Assembly: GCA_904066235.2 (NCBI GenBank)
Contig: CAJFCV020000004.1
Span: forward strand, 3,038,001 to 3,102,000
Length of the DNA: 64,000 bases
DNA from: Bursaphelenchus xylophilus
Lineage: Eukaryota; Nematoda; Chromadorea; Rhabditida; Aphelenchoididae
Direction: 5' to 3'
A program made the translations under genes and the position numbers. Below are positions 53,607-63,801 of the stretch, piece after piece. How positions within the stretch are numbered: the stretch's first letter is position 1; the number at the start of each line of letters is the position of its first letter. The notes beneath the pieces were generated by a model. That model worked only from the letters and a program-made list of their open reading frames with translations. It was not told where the DNA came from and made no database searches.

Positions 53607-54332
53607 ACACTTGCGGGCAACCACTTTGCGGGCAACCAGTTTGCGGGCAAATTTTTTGCGGGCAACCACTTTGCGGGCAAAATTTGGGGGGTCACATTTG
53701 CGGGCAGCTGAAACATTTGCGGGCAGCTGAGACACTTGCGGGCAGCCTGGGACACTTGCGGGCAACCGACACTTGCGGGCAGCCGACATTTGCGGGCAAC
53801 CGGCACCTGAGGGTAACAGGGTGGAGGTGGAAATATTACTGCGATATTTTGGAAATCTGCCGACACTTGCGGGCGGCCGACACTTGCGGGCAGCCGACAT
53901 TTGCGGGCAACAGGAAAAAACAATCACACAGACTGTATAGCAACTTTTGGAACTGTTGCCCGCAAATGTCGGCTGCCCGCAAGTGTCGGCTGCCCGCAAA
54001 TGTCGGAAAACTTCCAAAATATCGAAGCAATTTTTCCACCTCCACCTTGTTATCCTCAAGTGCCGGTTGCCCGCAAATGTCGGCTGCCCGCAAGTGTCGG
54101 CAAATTTCCACAATATCATAGTAATTTTTCCACGTCCACCCTGTTACCCTCACAATCAGGTGTCGGTTGCCCGCAAGTGTCGGCTGCCCGCAACTGTCGA
54201 CCCTGCCCGCAAATGTCCCAGGCTGCCCGCAAATGCCGGTGCTGGCCGCAAATGTCGGCTGCCCGCAAAGTGGCTGCCCGCAAAAAAATTGCCCGCAAAC
54301 TGGTTGCCCGCAAAGTGGTTGCCCGCAAGTGT
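53607..54332. repeat. palindromic array of 29 TTGCGGGCA units
   Basis: Fourteen copies of TTGCGGGCA (one variant) read forward in 53611-53915 and fifteen copies of its inverse TGCCCGCAA (one variant) in 53955-54330. They are joined by GACAC/GACATT/GCCGAC linkers. The outermost units are mirrored (CACTTGCGGGCAACCACTTT at left; inverse at right). A longer spacer 'GATATTTTGGAA...CCACCTCCACCTTGTTA' is mirrored too, once at left and twice at right. A ~40-bp unrelated centre separates the halves. ORFs of 105-186 aa here (repeating CGQPTFAGNRHLR or ARKCRLPAS) arise from the repeat and exist on both strands, so I do not call them genes. Confidence 0.92.
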
Positions 54333-54339
54333 TCGCCCG

Positions 54340-54850
54340 CCGAATGCAGACCTCGAAAAAATTCTGAGCGTCTCCGAAAATTACTTCAAAACATACGCCA
54401 ATATTAACTGAATTTTCTGCGATAAACTTTCACCTCTCTCCCACGTCAAACTGCAGACTTTTTTGCAACCCTTTTCCACCTCCATATCACTCATAATCCT
54501 ATCCATTTCACTTCCGCTTCAAGCCGAAAATACGTTTTAAAAATTAACCGTCCTCCCCTTTCGTCTCATCAAACCAGTATCCCTCTACGAAAATCCATCC
54601 GCCTGACACCATTTTTCAGCTGTTTTAGCCCTTAATCCGCATGTTCGTATTATGAAAATATTATTTGTCCGGGGGGGACGAAAAAATGTTTTCATGGTTC
54701 AACAGGCAATCGAGTTGTTGAACATCGTGGAATGGCTGTATATAAAGACGAATTTTGTTGGTAAATTGGTGAGCCATCATGGCCGTATTTTACAATATTG
54801 ATTGCTATAGTGCATTGTTATAAAAAAGCTTTTTTCCTGCAAGATCAGCA
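54340..54850. other. no recognised gene
   Basis: A TATATAAAG at ~54738 has no gene after it. 54785 carries the frequent CCGTATTTTAC word. Confidence 0.25.
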
Positions 54851-54856
54851 GGCTTA

Positions 54857-55308
54857 CAGGGGAAGTACCCCAAGTGCGACGCTCAGATTTTGATGAAACT
54901 TGGCACAAATTTAGAATAATTTTTTCTAAGATATTATATGCGAGAATCCTAGCTCGCCCTTTGCAGAAACAACCGAGATTTTTAGATCGAAAGTCGGCTA
55001 AAATTTAGGACTTTTTGCCGAATTTCGGCACGGAAAGTTTCATGCATATTTCTACCGTAAAGGAACATTTTTCTGCAAAAAATCAATTTTTTCCGCACGA
55101 AACTGCCAAAGTTATAGCCAAAAAGCGTTTTTCTCTCTGACCGCTCTCCACGTTTATCGTGCTCTCTCGGCGGCATAAATCGACCGATATCTCGGCGGCG
55201 CCGGCAAAGCGCGAGCTAAAACTTTCAGGAATTGATATTTAGTTCATACCCGACATGTCTGCAAAATTTAAAGAAAATCTGAGCGTCGCACTTGGGGTAC
55301 TTCCCTTG
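54857..55308. mobile_element. CAGGGGAAG MITE, copy I
   Basis: Left CAGGGGAAGTACCCCAAGTG after TTA; right CACTTGGGGTACTTCCCTTG then TTA. Interior as copy A. Confidence 0.92.
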
Positions 55309-55309
55309 T

Positions 55310-56060
55310 TAGCTAAAAAACGTTTTTTTTTTCATAAACGCTCTCCGAATTTTACGTATTCTCTGGTTCTTAAAGATTGATGAATATCTCGGCTGGCCTT
55401 GTAATGCACTATTTAAAACTTTTGGAGCCTGATATGTGAGCTAGGTAGACCACTTGAGCAAAATTTTCGCAAATTTGAACGTTGAAGATCTTAGATATCA
55501 ACCATTAACTGTTAATTAAAAATAAGGGCATTTGTTAAAACCTTTTACACCTTGCTTCCTTCTGGCTACTAATTACTAATTCATTTGCCACTCATGTTTT
55601 AAAATTCCCCATTTTTTTCGAGCTCCCTCAAACAATTGCAGCTGCAGTTTATTTTGGAATTTCCGTGAAATTCTTAATTTTTACGTGAATCGCCTCTGTT
55701 TTCCTCAAGCATTTCAAATTTTTCCTTTTCAGAGAGCCGAGTTTTGGGATGATAAGAAGTTTTTTACACAATCACCAACTGTCTTCCTGTTATAAGGAGT
55801 TCTGTATAAAAAGGGCTGTAAATGGACGGGTTTATAACACTGATCAATGTAAGAAGTCTAATCGAATTACAAGTTTACGGGATGTTCTTATAAATAGAGT
55901 CGAGAAAAAAAGAGGAAGGGAAGTTTTAAGAGCAGTGGTCTTTGGCTTATGAATATGTAGTAGGGAAGTCTAGTAATCAGGAAGATTGGCAGGGCGATAA
56001 TATAATTTTGTTGACCTCGGAAGAAATTGTGATTACATCATCTATAATGTGGACTAAAAT
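55310..56060. other. no recognised gene; diverged MITE-like stretch
   Basis: 55320-55490 repeats the motif order of the CAGGGGAAG interior (CTCTCCGAATTT, ATCTCGGC, AAAACTTT) in strongly diverged form. ORFs at 55749-55952 and 55942-56139 match nothing. Confidence 0.3.
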
Positions 56061-56063
56061 TTT

Positions 56064-56166
56064 CATAAAGTGCGTAGACTTGTCGCCGCCAGGCCGTCCG
56101 AAAAGTTGCTGGAGAAAATGCACTGTGCGTTTGCAATAAAAATCAAAAAAGTCTACGCACTTTATG
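56064..56166. repeat. 103-bp hairpin MITE
   Basis: CATAAAGTGCGTAGACTT is inverted at AAGTCTACGCACTTTATG (56149-56166). The interior includes GCACTGTGCG. Confidence 0.75.
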
Positions 56167-56629
56167 AAAAAAATAGTATGCGAAAATTTGAGTTTTTTTT
56201 TGAAATTTATGATGAAAAATTTCCACTTTTTTTCAAAATTAGTAATAAAAGTTTATGCAAAAATCGATCTTTTCTGATCGGAATTTGCAATGACTTTGCA
56301 GAAAAATTTCTCTCGCTATGACTCTTCGCAATCTCTCGGCTGCAAAAGATCGCTGAATATTTTAGTCTCAACGAAGGGATCTAAAATTTTCCCAAATTTT
56401 AGTGGAAATTTTTTTTTAATTTCACGTCGCCTTGCAGTTGCTCTTTTCGACTGCAAAGAATTCTTTGTACATTCAAGCTTTTTGTCTCTCGAAATAATTT
56501 CATTTTCTGCATTACATTTAATTTCCAAACATTGTTCTTTTTGCTGGTTAAAAATTTACTTCCTCCTTTCCAAAATTTCACGGCCATTTTGACTTTTTGT
56601 GCTATTTACACGTTAGAATTTAGCGAAAT

Positions 56630-57350
56630 TTTTTGGCGCTACGACTTTTCGGGTCAGCAACAGCTCGGGTCAACGGTACTATGGATCGTGTCGGTTCGTG
56701 GTTGTATGCATGGGGAGGCTAGGAGAAGGCTTAGTTAATAGAAATAATAAGATTAATCGGGTCCTAGGATAGCTTATCACCTATTTTGAGGTATTTTACA
56801 TGTATTTTTTTGGGTGGCAAAATATGAGTTTTAACTTAACTTTTAAAAATACAAAATTAAAAAAAAATTTTTCGTCTAAATTTTTTGATTTTGGGTCCCA
56901 CCACGAAAACCTGAAGATTCCTAGAACGGTTTATTTCCGGCTCTGTCAGTTGTTGTTGGACCGAAAAGACATTTTTCATTATTTTTTTTGTAAAATACGG
57001 AGTTCGATAGCTTATCACCTATTTTTTTGATATTTTAATGTACTCACATCAATAATATATTAGATAAAAGTTACGGATCTTCTTTTTTGATCTCAAATTT
57101 TGGTCTTTTATATCTTACATTTACTCAGGGTAAAGAAAACTAACGTTAGCAGTAGCTAAAATTAGAAAAAATTGACATATTGCATGTCTCCGCCAACTCT
57201 TTGCCAAGTCTTCGCCGAGCGTCCGCCGAGCACCCAGCAGCTTTGAAAGGCTCGTAGGCACTTCCTACAACATTTTTTTGGCATCCACCTGCCCTACAAC
57301 TCCGTATCGATCGAGTTTTTTTTTGACTCGAACGGTCGTTGACCCGAAAC
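56630..57350. repeat. dispersed repeat R1 copy
   Basis: 56637-56800 matches 12724-12895. 56890-57310 matches the intron at 4675-5140 (GGGTCCCACCACGAAAACCT, GTAAAATACGGAGT, ACTCACATCAATAATAT, GTAGGCACTTCCTACAAC). This copy shows that the two other locations carry two halves of one longer unit. Confidence 0.8.
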
Positions 57351-57359
57351 TTTTTTCAC

Positions 57360-58110
57360 TGCTTTTTTAATGTAATTTTTTCTTTTATTTTTTCCTCCCA
57401 GTTGGTGTTGAAATCATTATAAAAAGTCTCTTGATTAAATATAAATTCGAAAAGAAACAAAAATAATGCGTGCCAGTGGGAAAGTGACGAGTGTGATCCT
57501 TCTAATCGACAGGGGTTTGAGTGATGAATTATAATGAGAGGTTCGTTTGGGACAAACAAAAGGCTAAACGTTGTGTTTACGCATTTTGCAGGGGAATTGA
57601 GATTTTTTGGGGAGGGAAACGTGAAAAAAATGATTGGAAAAAGGCAAAAATATATATGAACTTTAAAATTTTTATAAGAAAAAAAATATTTTTGTCTTAA
57701 AAATGCGATATTTTTGAAAAAAATTTTTTGAAATCTTTTTGAGCACTTCATTTTTTTTGCCTTCAAAAGTTTTTTTCTAAATACTTCTGATCAGTCAATT
57801 AGATGGCAATAAAATAGCAAATAGATCATAAAAAGTAGTGTTAAATAGTCGTCTGCTTCTTCAATTGCTCCATTTTGTGCTTCTTACCTGTTATCGCAAC
57901 AATTTTTGGGATTTTCAGATTTTTTAATTTTTTGATTTTTTTGGTTTTTTGGTTTTGGCACGATTTTTTTTAAAAATTACTTTGTTTTTTTATGAATTGA
58001 ATTATTAACGCTTCGCGTATTTTACCAATCCCCCGCAAAAAATCCCACCGTTTGGTCCCACCACGAAATCTTGGCATAGTGTCACAACCCCTAATTGCCC
58101 CGTAAATCGC
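57360..58110. other. no recognised gene
   Basis: A 136-codon minus-strand ORF (57356-57766) is Phe/Lys-rich and unmatched. Low-complexity T tracts follow. GGTCCCACCACGAAATCTTG occurs at ~58055. Confidence 0.25.
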
Positions 58111-58116
58111 CAACTC

Positions 58117-58284
58117 ATGGGCCAGAAACACTATAAAAAGTTGTTTTCGAACGTTTCAACACCGCCTTTTCACTTCATTTGCCTTCAGGACAAACGTCGT
58201 TCCAAATCCTCCGGCTCTGAAAACCCTTTTGCGAAATGGCCAGAAAACCACAAAATTAATGACGCTGACATTTTATTTTTGTGA
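58117..58284 (+). CDS. possible 55-aa ORF
   Basis: ATG at 58117 opens MGQKHYKKLFSNVSTPPFHF and continues with ICLQDKRRSKSSGSENPFAK to TGA at 58282-58284. The composition is protein-like and CTTCAG at ~58190 could also be an acceptor starting DKRRSKSSGSENPF. TATAAAAAG lies inside it (~58131). No homologue known. Confidence 0.25.
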   Translation: MGQKHYKKLFSNVSTPPFHFICLQDKRRSKSSGSENPFAKWPENHKINDADILFL

Positions 58285-58523
58285 CAGCGGAGTTTTGAAA
58301 CCTGGCTGTTCGCGTTACAGCGAACGCCCTCACCCCCCATGCGAACAAGATGCAGCTGTTTCTCGGGGAAACTGGAGGACGAATTTGCAATGTTCTGAGG
58401 GCAGGGACAGGGGGGAATATAAGAGTTTGAGGTGTTCTAGGGGCTGTAATGTTGTTTCAGTAATCTGAATATGGAATTTGATTAATTCTGATGGATTTTG
58501 GATATGTCATCATGACTTATTAG

Positions 58524-58560
58524 GGTGTCCCATAAGTCTTGCGAATTTTCGGATCGTCGA
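58524..58560. repeat. solo mariner-like end
   Basis: TTAGGGTGTCCCATAAGTCT resembles mariner-family termini (AGGGTGTCCCATAAGTC type). The opposite end was not found. Confidence 0.45.
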
Positions 58561-58569
58561 CTTGTGCGA

Positions 58570-59290
58570 ATTCCTGTGAGCCTTAAAACGCATTTCGAGG
58601 CATTTTGAACATACGGTTTTGAAGTTCAGAAACTGCGCTTTCAAACCGTGTATAGCAAGGCTGCAAAAACTCTACCTACTGCCCGTCCTACCCCAATATT
58701 TTACTAGACATCAAAAAAATTATTTACATAGTTATGATTTTAAATCCGCCTATACCTGATTTTTAGGCCGTGTTTTTTCCCAACCTAGTAATCGCATATA
58801 AATTTTATTTTTCAAAGTAATTATATCATAGCATAAAAATCAAAAATGTCATCATGACGGATTTTTTGGAAATTTCGCAAATGACCCAAATCTAGCCTTC
58901 AGATCAGTATTTTAAAGTTGTAAAGAGCAAAAGTATGACCTCAAAGGCGCACTGAGTAACCCTCCACTCAATCCCCCCATATCTTATTACCCCTCCTTTG
59001 TCATCGTATCCCCTTCGGTACCTGTTCGCAAAAACACGTGTCGAAAATCCCGTGATTTCCGTGTTCGCCCCGCAGTATTTGATCTCAAATCGGCCCGATT
59101 CGTAATAATCGTCGTTTGCTTTTCAGAAGTGCACTAATTACCGTTGTTATCACTCAACTCTCCTACTTGTTTTTTGTTTACTTTTCCTCAAAAAAGTGAG
59201 GAAAAGGTGGAAGATCGGGGCGAAATCTCTTCCAGAAACGTCCTTCTTCCCTGCTGCATGTTTGTTCATATGCTTTAGTCTCCATATTTT
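58570..59290. other. no recognised gene
   Basis: AT-rich spacer with no supported ORF. 59000-59130 is slightly GC-richer. Confidence 0.25.
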
Positions 59291-59305
59291 TGGTTTTTGG
59301 CCAGG

Positions 59306-59610
59306 TGACATTTTATACGATAAAACATGTTGCGTCATATGTCATATCAGAAAACGGGTTTTACCACGTATTTACAAGTACCCACGTATTTTACAAGTAC
59401 CCGTTTATTACATCTATTTGTACTTCTTCATATTTTTGGTTTTTGGCCAGGTGACATTTTATACGATGAAACATGTTTTGTCGTATGTCACCTCTAAAAA
59501 CGGGTTTTACCACGTATTTACAACTGTTAACGTATTTTACAAATGCCCATTTTTACACCTGTTTATAAAATTCTTAGATTTGGTGAAATTTTATACGATT
59601 AAACATGTCC
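59306..59610. repeat. palindromic MITE array
   Basis: Left arms at 59309, 59455 and 59587 (spacing 146 and 132): GACATTTTATACGATAAAAC, GACATTTTATACGATGAAAC, AAATTTTATACGATTAAAC. Right arms are shortened (GTCATATGTC, GTCGTATGTCACC). The repeated spacer includes 'TTTGGTTTTTGGCCAGGTGA', ACGGGTTTTACCACG and ACGTATTTTACAA. Confidence 0.82.
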
Positions 59611-60029
59611 GGTCGAGTTTTTGAAAACCTGTCAGAACGCCTCAAAGAAATTCAGCAATGCCCTGTAGAAACGTTTACTACTATTTAGAGCGTATTACTC
59701 TGTTCGCTGTAGTTTAGACTGTCCTTCCCAAGGGCTCTTTGCTCCAGATTTTCATTATTTCCGTCCGAAGAATTAATTTTTCCAGCGTTCTTCATTCTCT
59801 TCGCTTTTTATTCACTAAGTCTCGGAGAGTCTAGTTTTACTTTGTAAACCCTCAAACTTTTCAAAGGAGATTCTTACAATAGTAATTGCGCGAGTTAAAG
59901 GGAACTTTACGGTTTTGAATGGAAAATCAAATGGTTTATTGCGAATTTTGGAGTGATCTGGAGCTTCGGCGACGTGTTTTTGCGTATTCTTTCATTCAAT
60001 TGCATTTTACGCTTCGATTCGTAGTTTTG

Positions 60030-60092
60030 CCATTTTATACGATGAAACCTTTCCGATCCCGTTTGGGCAGGATTCATCGTATAAAATGTCAC
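60030..60092. repeat. palindromic MITE
   Basis: CCATTTTATACGATGAAACC to GATTCATCGTATAAAATGTC + AC. Confidence 0.85.
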
Positions 60093-60475
60093 TAATTATG
60101 TATAATACGATGAAAATTGATTCCTTATCCTTTAAGGCAATTTTTAAAATTTTTTTGCGGATTTTATTTTTTCAATTTTTCATTTTTGTTCTCAAAAATT
60201 GCCCTATTTTACCTCCTTCCCATCTCAAGACCAGTTTTAAAACCATTTGTGGGCTCTCATTAAGCGCCGCGAATATTCGAACACAGTTGGATTTCCTCGA
60301 ATTCCTTTCAATTTGCGGTTTAGCCAAATTTAATCAAAAATTCCCGAAAAACGCCTGCGAAATAGCCTTTTTTTTTGTATTTTTTTCATGTGTTTGGTCT
60401 ATGGAACCGCCAAAAATATGTTGGATTTATCTAATTTGGCCATTCCCAGATGTATTCTAATCCAGACGGGGATGC

Positions 60476-60682
60476 GGACATTTTATACGATCAAACGTGT
60501 TTTTGGTCTGGGAATTCTTGGAAATTTAGACTTTTTTGGGCAAAAACGGCCTGTAGTGAATTGAAAAAAGATTGTAAATTGTAAAATACGACCTCGTCTC
60601 AGTTATCGTCTATTTTTTTGGCGATTTTTTACCTAAATTTCATCAAAATTTGGCTTTACTTTTTTATCGTATAAAATGTCCC
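60476..60682. repeat. palindromic MITE with wide loop
   Basis: GACATTTTATACGATCAAAC (60478) and TATCGTATAAAATGTCCC (to ~60683) are about 165 bp apart, with a GTAAAATACGACC word between. They may be one stretched copy or two solo arms. Confidence 0.6.
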
Positions 60683-60699
60683 AAAGTCTGGCAATCAAA

Positions 60700-61440
60700 A
60701 AAGTAATTTTTTTTGAATTACTAGCCTACGAATTAGCCCTCACACTTTCCAAAAAATTCCTTTTTTTGTCTCCAAATCCCGTTTACAGCGGCCCTCCAAA
60801 TCGGATTTGCGCCTTCGAACACCTTCTTCTCTGTAATTCGGTGCCAAGAGCCATAAGAGAGACGGGGAAATCCCTTGATTAAATTTTTTTCCCCTCTCTT
60901 GCCCTCAGGCTACAGCGGACGAACAAAACTTTTCTCTTCGATTCATGGGACACAAAATGGGATAAATTTGGAGTAAAATCGGGATGTTACTGCTTTACGA
61001 AATTACTGAGTAGGTTGCAAAAAGTGTTCGAATACTTTGCTTGTCCTTTAGTCATCAAAAAATTTTTGGGTTTTTAGAAAATGTATTTTTTATGAGATAT
61101 TTTTGAAAATTTCTCCAAGATTTTGCCCTAATTTTGAGCAAATCTAATTTTCACTCTAATAAATGCCTTCATATTTACCAGAAAGCCTCATAATGGCATT
61201 TTAAATCTCACTGAGCTATTTTGAGTGCAAACCTCGTATTTTTAGAAAGTCAGTTGACCCCCAAATAACAAGAAAAAACCCTACGGCCGACCCACAATAA
61301 GCCTCTTTTAGCGGGTTTTGAGGAAATGTCAGCATGTCGTGGTAATACGTCAGTGAGCGAGCAGCTTACTCGGCATTTTACGAATCATTTTATGTTACTT
61401 ACCCTCCTTTTTATTTTTGCGGGTCTGGGATTTTTTACAA
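60700..61440. other. no recognised gene
   Basis: Unsupported ORF 60676-60882 and AT-rich sequence. Confidence 0.25.
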
Positions 61441-61451
61441 TATGCAAAACA

Positions 61452-61491
61452 TCTTTTTATACGATCAAACATGTTTGATCGTATAAAATGG
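61452..61491. repeat. minimal palindromic MITE (no loop)
   Basis: TTTTTATACGATCAAACATG runs directly into TTTGATCGTATAAAATGG, the tightest hairpin of the family here. Confidence 0.8.
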
Positions 61492-61729
61492 TAAATGGCT
61501 GTAGAACCGTGTTTTATGAAAAAATTGCCATAGGAAGGTATTTTACGATTAAACCGCTTCAAATTCCACCCACTCGACCACTTTCACAACCCTCTTTTGC
61601 ACGGCTAAAACGGGGAGATAAACAAAAAAGGCTTAAAATGGCCGAAAGTACTCGGAAATAGGACGTTAGTGCCGGTTGTCGCATAGAATATTCTAGCCGA
61701 GTAATCCACAAACTCTTCTTCTCGAAGGC

Positions 61730-62000
61730 AAATTTCAAAAACCCCCCGAAATACAGTGCGGAAACCCAAGAGAACGGCCGAGAAACGAGAGAGCGCGCGA
61801 AACGAAGAGAGCGCGCAGAGAAAGAGCGCGAGGAAAGGAGGAACGGAACGTTTCTCGAGGAGTTTTTTTCGGAAGATGTTCTTCGATAGCTTTTTCACAG
61901 CACGCCCTCAGGGCTCGGGCCTCGCCGGAGGCGAGAGAGCGCGCAAAAAGTGGAGCGCGCACCGACAGAGCGCCGGATTTCGGTGGATTTTTTTTGGGAC
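61730..62000. other. GC-rich purine-rich tract
   Basis: Repeated GAGAGCGCGC and GAGCGCG words (61785-61960). ORFs rich in Arg, Glu, Ser and Ala are open on both strands, typical of simple repetitive composition. Not called as coding. Confidence 0.4.
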
Positions 62001-62009
62001 AGTGGCTTT

Positions 62010-62910
62010 TTCAGTATGTTAGAGGGGTTTTATGCGTGTTCTGGGAGAGGACACAACGTGTGCTGGTCCACAGGAAGTGTCTGGAAACAGGACAGAGCCG
62101 GTGTTAGTAAGATGTCTTTAGATTAATGTCTGGTGCAAGGTGGTGTTTTGTTTGTATTTCAAAATTTGGGCGGAATTCCATGGGATTGCGTAATATTTTG
62201 GGGTCTAGAGGATAAATAGGATATTTTTAGAGCTTCACTTATTAGTGAGGAGTTATTAAGGCCTTGTTTTTATAGGGGTTTGAAAATTTCTTGTCGAGAT
62301 TGACGTCTTATTTTTTATTTCTTAATATCATATGCCATGTCTGTGAAATTGGACTGGTTTTTTGGCCATGACATAGAGGAAGGCTCTAAGATCATAGCTA
62401 AGTTCGCTCATTCTCCAAAAGCTCTTGGTTTTCCCGCTAGCTCATACTAAACTTGACCATCTAAGTGATATCATGGCTAATATAAAATCAGATATTCCAT
62501 AAAAACCAGCCCTTCAAACGTCCCGAATTTTCGTACAAATTGTGTATTTATATAGCTCGTGCAGCTCTGCAGGCCTCTTATCCAGCTATTTTATCTCATA
62601 AACCGGCAGCTCGCTGCCGTTTTATCACACAATTCCATCGCTTCTATTTGCATCAAAAAACATTTTTTCCACTTTTTCGCCAATGCCAAGGAGGGCCTCA
62701 AGGGGCACTGTGGGTAGTGATAATTGTCGTTATGGGAATACGTTCTTCTAACGGGATTTCCACGGGGTTTTTGCTTTGTCTGGATTCCTCACATTTCTGT
62801 GGGCGAAATTGTTTTAAATCCCGAGAATTTATGCGTCTGGCGTCGCAAAATTGCAGTATTTGGTGGTAATGGGGTGAGTAAGAGGCGATTAGGAGGGTTT
62901 GAGGTAAATT
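62010..62910. other. no recognised gene
   Basis: A 109-codon ORF at 62540-62869 and overlapping frames match nothing I know. Confidence 0.25.
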
Positions 62911-62916
62911 GGAGGT

Positions 62917-63131
62917 TATGGCGACGTTTTATACTATCAAATGTGTTTTGAATTTTTTTGAAAAAATCCGAAATTTTTCAGGATTTAATGCAATACTGAG
63001 CTTGCAGTTTGTGTACGATGGCTCTTTATGTTTATTGTATCATTAGCGATTGTCAGACTTTGATATTTTTCATAAAAACCTAAGAAAATCCCAAAAAAAT
63101 CAAACAACATTTTTCATCGTATAAAATGACA
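62917..63131. repeat. palindromic MITE arms, far apart
   Basis: GACGTTTTATACTATCAAAT (62922) and CATCGTATAAAATGACA (to ~63133) face each other ~190 bp apart. Confidence 0.55.
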
Positions 63132-63139
63132 CCCTTATG

Positions 63140-63800
63140 CGCTTTGAGACTAATATCCCCATCTTGTTGTGCGATGACAAACTACCCTTTATTCTGCGGC
63201 AACAAACAATACCTCGGCACCCAATTCTCGCGTCTTAACAGCGTTTTTTGAGACTTTCCCTTTGTCCCGACAGTTGGGGCCGAAAACTCGCTCTCCCACT
63301 CTCGCCGTGGCCCATTCAAAAACCTCAATTTCATTTTTCGGAATGATATTTGACTTTTACACACTGAATTTTAAACGTAGTCCGGAGGAAATTATCTTTT
63401 ATTTCCTTTCAAACTTTTTTCGTTGGACATTTGGGCTTTTTTGAAGCGAATGCCCTGAGGGGACGAAGCGTGATGGAATTTGCAGATTGCCTTAATTGAG
63501 CTGTTTGTTATCATGAGAGCGTTTTAATTGGTTTTTTAGTACGTTGCACTTCAAGTTTTAAATTTTTGCACGGAAAATCGGGTCCTGCCACGAAAACTTG
63601 GCATGATGATTTTTAGGGTTTTCCGTGATTTTTTTGATATTACCGGACTGAGAAGATGGTTTTTGTATATCGTATAAGCGATTTATCACATTTTTTTATT
63701 TTTTCGGTCCCGCCGCGAAAACTTGATTTTTCGTTTTTCCGCGATTTCACCGAAATTAATTGCATTTCCATGTAGAATATATCACAATTTTCATTTTGCA
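63140..63800. other. no recognised gene
   Basis: Two GGTCC(T/C)(G/A)CC(A/G)CGAAAACTTG words (63581 and 63707) lie here, as in repeat R1. Two 60-codon ORFs on opposite strands are unsupported. Confidence 0.25.
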
Positions 63801-63801
63801 G

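Noticed and set aside
53559..54411. Long ORFs (105-186 aa) with repeating Cys-Arg or Gly-Gln-Pro-Thr patterns
   Set aside because: They come from the TTGCGGGCA array, are open in many frames on both strands, and show no start, splice or domain evidence.
57356..57766. 136-aa ORF
   Set aside because: Phe/Lys-rich product of A/T tracts; no supporting signal.
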